Shown: positions 59,552-64,000 of the stretch, piece after piece
How positions within the stretch are numbered: the stretch's first letter is position 1
Layout of the letters: each line of letters begins with the position of its first letter
Assembly (NCBI GenBank): GCA_019633425.1
Contig: WSUB01000098.1
Location: 62,001 to 126,000 of the forward strand
Direction: 5' to 3'
DNA: 64,000 nucleotides
Origin: Tulasnella sp. 424
Lineage: Eukaryota > Basidiomycota > Agaricomycetes > Cantharellales > Tulasnellaceae
The notes under the pieces: generated by a model
What the model was told of the DNA's origin: nothing
What the model saw: only the letters and a program-made list of their open reading frames with translations
The model's database searches: none
Translations under genes and position numbers: made by a program

Positions 59552-61381
59552 ATGGCTCATCACTTGACTTTCGATCCTCCCGTGTTAACTCTCCGAGGTA
59601 TGTACCGTATTTATATCGCGACGCCTCTAGAATGCCTTCCCACCGTTTTCTCAATTCTCAGAACCTTTCAACGAGGTTAAGGTTACGGAATTGAAAATTT
59701 GTGGTGATCCCAAAGTCCACGTGGTATATCGCACTTCCCTTATCTTAACGTGTGGTCTAAAGCTCGTCATTAGAGACACCTCGAAGTTTGGCTTCGCGGC
59801 GTCGCAAGGCACGACCTCTCTTAAATGTATGTATGGTCCAGACTCGTACAAGATGTAAAAAGGTTACGTCGGTCTCTAATCATGAGTAATAGTTGCAGTC
59901 CTCCCTTCGAAAGGTGAACCGCAGCTCGCCGGGAAGCGTCAGCATCTCTGTCTGGAGAGCTTTGAGACGTCGAACGCGGGTGGCGAGGGACGGCGGAACA
60001 AACGGTAGCCACCCATTCTTCACTTCATCCTTATTTTCTGACAGGTCTGGACTACTTTCCTGTAGTGGAGTAATATAAGACGGAACGGGACACACATAAC
60101 CAGTTGGATAATCCCAATCGTTGTTCTAAGTCCGGGCGGCGTGTTTGAGATACCGCCAACGTTGTCAAATTGTGTAGAAGGACTCCTGCTGAGAGCGGGC
60201 GAAACGGCCTCGTTGGATGGGGTAGCAGCCAAGCTAAACCCTGAGCTTATGGCTTCCTCCGAGAGAAGTGTCGCGAGTAACTCGAGAGGGATGGTGCAGG
60301 AGGGGGTCATGACCTACGTTAGCTCTTCGGAAAAGATCCTGAAGGTACGCAGTCGTAATGGACCCTCCGGTGACCTTACTAACTTTTAACAGGTCGCTAT
60401 CAAATACATTGCGGACAACAATAATAGTGGAGGCAGTGGGGAATCAACTGCGAGGAGTCTCGTTGAGGTACGGTGGCTTCTTACTGCTCAACTCTTGACG
60501 TTCAGGTCCCTCACTCCATCCCCAGCGAACCCAAACTGAGCTACGCGTTTGGCTCCGCCTGAAACACCCAAACATAGCACCACTTCTAGGATACGCGGTC
60601 CATCCGAGAACCTTGTTTGTGTCCCCATTTTACCCAAATGGGAATGTATTCGACTTCGTCAGGAATACCTCTGCGAAGGGACCAACGAGGTTAAATCTGG
60701 TTTGTACCCTTCAACCTGTCAAGAAAGGATGACGATTATAAGAATATTTATTCCGAATTTAGATTCATCAAATCGCCTTAGCACTCGAGTATATTCATCG
60801 CGAAGGGTTTGTTCACGGAGACTTGAAGTGTGTAAGTCAGCTAGCGGTTGGTTCGACTCGCGTCTTTGACCTTTTGAGATTTCCTTTCACAGGATAACGT
60901 TATGGTCGATCTTCACTCAAACGCAATCATCATTGGTTTCGGATTCAGTCTTTTCCAGGCGGAAGCAGACAAGCATATCACCACCGTGGGCCACCAAAAG
61001 TATCAGCCCCCAGAGCTTTATCTTACCCGGCGAAAGACTTGGAGGGGTGATGTGTATGCATACGGGCTGCTTACCTTGGAGGCAAGTCTCGTTCCCACAT
61101 ATTACGAGATTCATCAAGAAAGCTATGTTCGCCTACTGAGCTCATTCCTGAAGATCGCGACAGGAGTGAAAGCCTTTGAGCGCTGCGGCCCTCCCCAAGG
61201 GACGTATGTCGCTTCACGACACATAAAGCGGTTTCATTACAATCAGCTAGATTCCCGTAGCCCGTTGTGGGAAATTATGGAACGCTGTTGGCGGCTGTAT
61301 CCATTGCAACGACCCTGGATGAACGAAACTAGACTGAAGCTCCAGGATCTTCACGGTTGCCAAGTGCAAAGAAATATGTAG
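59552..61381 (+). pseudogene. MSP/VAP-like kinase, plus copy of U2, with GFG and a frameshift
   Basis: Counterpart of 51579-53406. The first exon (59552-59597) and MSP-like stretch (LTFDPPVLTLREPFN) are intact and the exon 3 acceptor is a good TTGCAG. A one-base deletion in exon 3 (about 59985-59990) puts the next exon out of frame with a stop soon after. In the kinase part VAIK and HGDLK are kept, the residue after HGDLK is Cys instead of Arg, and the DFG Asp is Gly (GGT at 60935-60937, giving GFG), which should abolish Mg binding. The activation segment QPPE is closer to APE than in U1. The long open C-lobe suggests decay is recent, or that a shorter pseudokinase is made. Confidence 0.65.
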
Positions 61382-62456
61382 GAATGGATGGACTCTTCGG
61401 ACATTTTAGGAGTTCGACCCGTTCCTATCCTTCCCAAAGCAAACTGAGACTACTAGACGGGCAGCAACAGAATGGGATGATTTGAAATTTGTATCTACAG
61501 TAAAACACCATTATACGCCCCACCTTGTATATTTTCCTTTGTCCGCTGAATGCGCGTCCACGGTAACAGGGTTGCCTGTCTAGGAAACCAAACTGATGTT
61601 CAGTCCAGCTCGAAATACCTCGTTGATTGCCCACGATGCTTAATCTCAGTCTTAAGTGTGGACGCGACGGTGATGAATCTGAGACTGAAAGAGCGTCGAT
61701 CCGGTGGGCATCCCTTGCTATTCGGTCGCGTCCATAGTGTCGCGATTATGATGTCCTCAAAAGCCGTCCAATGAGTGATAGTAGATATTTTACGCTTTTT
61801 GCTATGTAATCCCGTGTCTGATTGGCTAACCCTGACCACTAATTTTAGATGCGCCCGTCGGCTTGGACGCTTTCCGACCTCTGTCACGTGTTCGCTGCAA
61901 CGGGTTCCTTCTTTGAAAACACCATACAGAGGTCAAGGTTCGAAAGGGCTCATCCGTCAGCAGCTCAGTTCCATCTCTCGTGTACCTGTTACAACATCAA
62001 ACTGCAAACTTCCGCCAAACTCCGACCTGCTCTGTTCTAGCTAGGCGCTCGTGGTCACGGCACCTTCATTTCCCACGGTCACGCGGCCAGCCGGGTATCC
62101 GAGGCGGCGTTCTACAACCTAGCCGTCCGATTCGACGGTGCAGAGTTGTACATGTCTTCTGCTCGGTGCACCAATCGAGATTACATGTGTGCGGTTTCTT
62201 GGACTAGGGCCAGTATACGCCACGCGATAATTTTATCGGCGGAACGTGATAGACGGCCACCTTACCTCGCCAACCTTCACCAGCCCCCGATTTCAAGGGC
62301 CTTCCATTTGGAGGTTTCGTCTCTGTAATAACCGTTTTCTCTTTGCCACCCATTTCTCACAGGTACACAACTCGCACAATCCAAGAATTTTTAACATTTA
62401 AAAAGCCCCAGCTTTCTATCTCCGACCGAGCGTTCGACATACCCCCCCTCATCCAG
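61382..62456. promoter_or_regulatory. 3' flank of the plus kinase and upstream DNA of finger copy 4
   Basis: Second copy of 53407-54486; frames are not conserved between the two, so it is treated as non-coding. Confidence 0.45.
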
Positions 62457-63116
62457 ATGCCGCATTGTCAGGAGTGCGGGAAGAATCTTTCTGTGCGTCG
62501 CCTATCCTGGAGCCTTGGCATTCTCTGACTCCTGTTCATCGCCATTTTCTTTTTCACTTGCAGACTTCAGTTGGTCTTCGAAGGCATGCCAATTCGCAGT
62601 ACGTAGCGATATTGCCTCGAGGTTGTCGTCTCTCTTCTGACATCGCATCCCCTTCCTCTAAGACATAAGCGAAGCGTCTGGCACGCATGCCAATGCGGGA
62701 AACAATATCTCGATCCAGCGGGGCGCTCCCGATGCCGACGCAGCCATCTAAACACATTTTGCTGCCCCGTCTGGGGCTGCCTCTATCAGTTCGTGGTGGC
62801 GCTTTATCTACCTAATATACCGAAGCGTTGATATATTTTGTAATCTAGGAGTGGCCGTAAAGACACAGTCAAACAGCACTTACGCAGTCGACATCCCGAC
62901 TCGGTAGAGCTCGAAGTCCTTACGCTCCCGGCCTTGGGGACGTCGAGTCCCGAGTCCTCGACCGCGAGCCTCGGGTCCAACTCGACACCGCCACCAGAGC
63001 TAGTCCTGTCCTCCCCTTCCATTTTTCAGCCCCAACCAGATGCCACTCACGCATCTCCGTCCCAGTCTGACCCTCCCTATCCTGGGTTGTCGCCTGGGGA
63101 GTCATGGTCCCCGTAA
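62457..63116 (+). CDS. Three-finger zinc-finger protein, about 150 aa, four exons (finger copy 4)
   Basis: Exons 62457-62492, 62564-62598, 62675-62788 and 62849-63116, with the same exon lengths (36, 35, 114 nt) and phases as the gene at 19949-20606. Finger 1 (CQECGKNLS plus TSVGLRRHANSH) is C-x2-C-x12-H-x3-H; finger 2 (CQCGKQYLDPAGRSRCRRSH) has C-x-C and Cys for the first His; finger 3 (CPVWGCLYQ plus GRKDTVKQHLRSRH) is C-x4-C-x12-H-x4-H. The tail is Ser/Pro rich. The stop overlaps a GTAAGA donor, so another exon could follow. Probably nuclear. The donors GTGCGT and GTTCGT are slightly weak. Intact where its U1 partner is dead. Confidence 0.75.
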
Positions 63117-64000
63117 GACTAACGGAGCATGGTGCAGTATTGCTCCCGAAATTTCTATTTGGCCTGCGATTTCCTCTATTGCTCCCGCTGTCCGCTGTAA
63201 GCGCTTCATATAGTCTTCGCAAGCTGTAATGTCGATCTAGCAAATTCGAGTTACGTGTCGCATGTACTTTCCCTAAATACCATGTTCTGTTGTTGTACCG
63301 GAGCGAGCGTCGCCGAGAGGGGAGCAAGGGGACTCTGGAAACTGATATTGTTCGGCGTTTGGTGGGGACATGTTGGGATCGTGCGCGGTTCTCTTCGTCC
63401 ACCACCAGCTCATCGCCAACACAGATCACGGCCTATAATACTTTTTCTTTCGACCATGTAATGTGCGCCCATTACTCCCGCAAACGAAGCAGTGTCTATG
63501 GAGAATGCGGTGAGCCCGGCGCACGAGATTTCGTTTTCAACAGGAGGGGATCTCCATTTCGACTGACCTGCTCTTTCTCGCATCGCACTTCGCCTGATTT
63601 TAACCCCCTTCGCACCAGCTCTCCCTCCAGTCGCTATCCGTTCGACATCCAGATCATCTCGCCCGAGGCTCTCGGCAAGTTTTAATACCAGCCATGTCGC
63701 CATCATACTTCCGGCCTGTCGATCATCACGGTTCGAACCACCACTTTTGCCCCACCAATGTATGCTGCAGAGGATGAGCAAGACAAGAGGATAAGAAGCG
63801 TCAACTGGACACACCTCTCTTTCGTGCTCCGCCTCCGCCTCCGCGCAGACTCTACGTTCTCTCCCCTTGTCCATCGTCATCGACTCGCCATCGACGGCCC
63901 AAGCCCATCAAGTTGACAAGCATCCGCGACTACCACCCTTTACCTGCCACAGCTACGCCGATCGCACCATAATCACCCATGCATCCCGCCAACATGCCTA
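63117..64000. other. Right-hand end, no supported gene
   Basis: Overlapping frames on both strands (63290-63685 plus, 63410-63880 minus) have no recognisable domains. The last 150 bases are CT-rich like a promoter or leader, and an ATG at 63979 may start a gene that continues beyond the window. Confidence 0.3.

Larger units (their letters stand above)
55290..63112 (+). repeat. Tandem segmental duplication, unit U2
   Basis: Second copy of the 48.85-55.14 kb segment, longer because of about 1.8 kb of unique DNA between the divergent kinase starts. Confidence 0.8.

Overview
The window looks like a chromosomal segment of a filamentous basidiomycete, most likely an agaricomycete. The reasons are dense genes split by many 50-80 nt introns with GT(A/G)AGT donors, a fucosyltransferase-like membrane protein and several kinase families of types known to be expanded in Agaricomycetes. 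No rRNA, tRNA, CRISPR array or prokaryotic operon was seen. The species cannot be named from sequence alone.

The dominant theme is protein kinases: ten kinase genes or gene relics in 64 kb, of three architectures. (1) Five long genes (here A, B, C, D, E at 4.5-8.6, 12.7-17.1, 26.1-30.0, 30.3-34.4 and 35.7-40.3 kb, all on +) each encode an N-terminal kinase domain with intact Lys, HGD and DFG, then a 300-500 residue Pro/Ser-rich linker, then a second kinase fold in which the catalytic Asp is Asn in every copy (HSN or HNN) and DFG is DVG or DIG. They are kinase-pseudokinase fusions of about 1015-1252 residues. (2) Two head-to-head pairs of shorter genes (minus and plus, 48.9-53.4 and 55.4-61.4 kb) fuse an N-terminal domain resembling major sperm protein (MSP)/VAP to a kinase domain. 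(3) One 361-residue kinase at 46.9-48.2 kb belongs to a basidiomycete family without an obvious glycine loop and with an HRD loop.

Layout: 0-4 kb holds the tail of a truncated gene, pyrimidine-rich DNA and two small TATA-box genes. 4.4-20.3 kb is an approximately 8-kb tandem duplication (A and B units), each unit ending in a minus-strand zinc-finger gene; the first finger gene is truncated at the junction. Unit B contains a 100-N gap flanked by an exact 77-nt repeat. 22.4-25.3 kb has a Pro-rich protein gene and a convergent gene with two SUMO-like domains. 26.1-43.1 kb contains C, D, a fucosyltransferase pseudogene, E and the intact fucosyltransferase-like gene. 44.8-46.6 kb has two small divergent genes. 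46.9-63.1 kb contains the HRD kinase and a second tandem duplication, each unit consisting of the divergent MSP-kinase pair and a plus-strand zinc-finger gene.

The same three-finger zinc-finger family flanks both unrelated kinase duplications. In the second duplication decay is reciprocal: unit 1 keeps both kinases but its finger gene is dead, while unit 2 keeps the finger gene and its kinases carry splice-site, frame and DFG damage. Exon models were built by hand from splice signals, phase and paralogue comparison; no database search was possible, so family names are from recognition and functions are inference.
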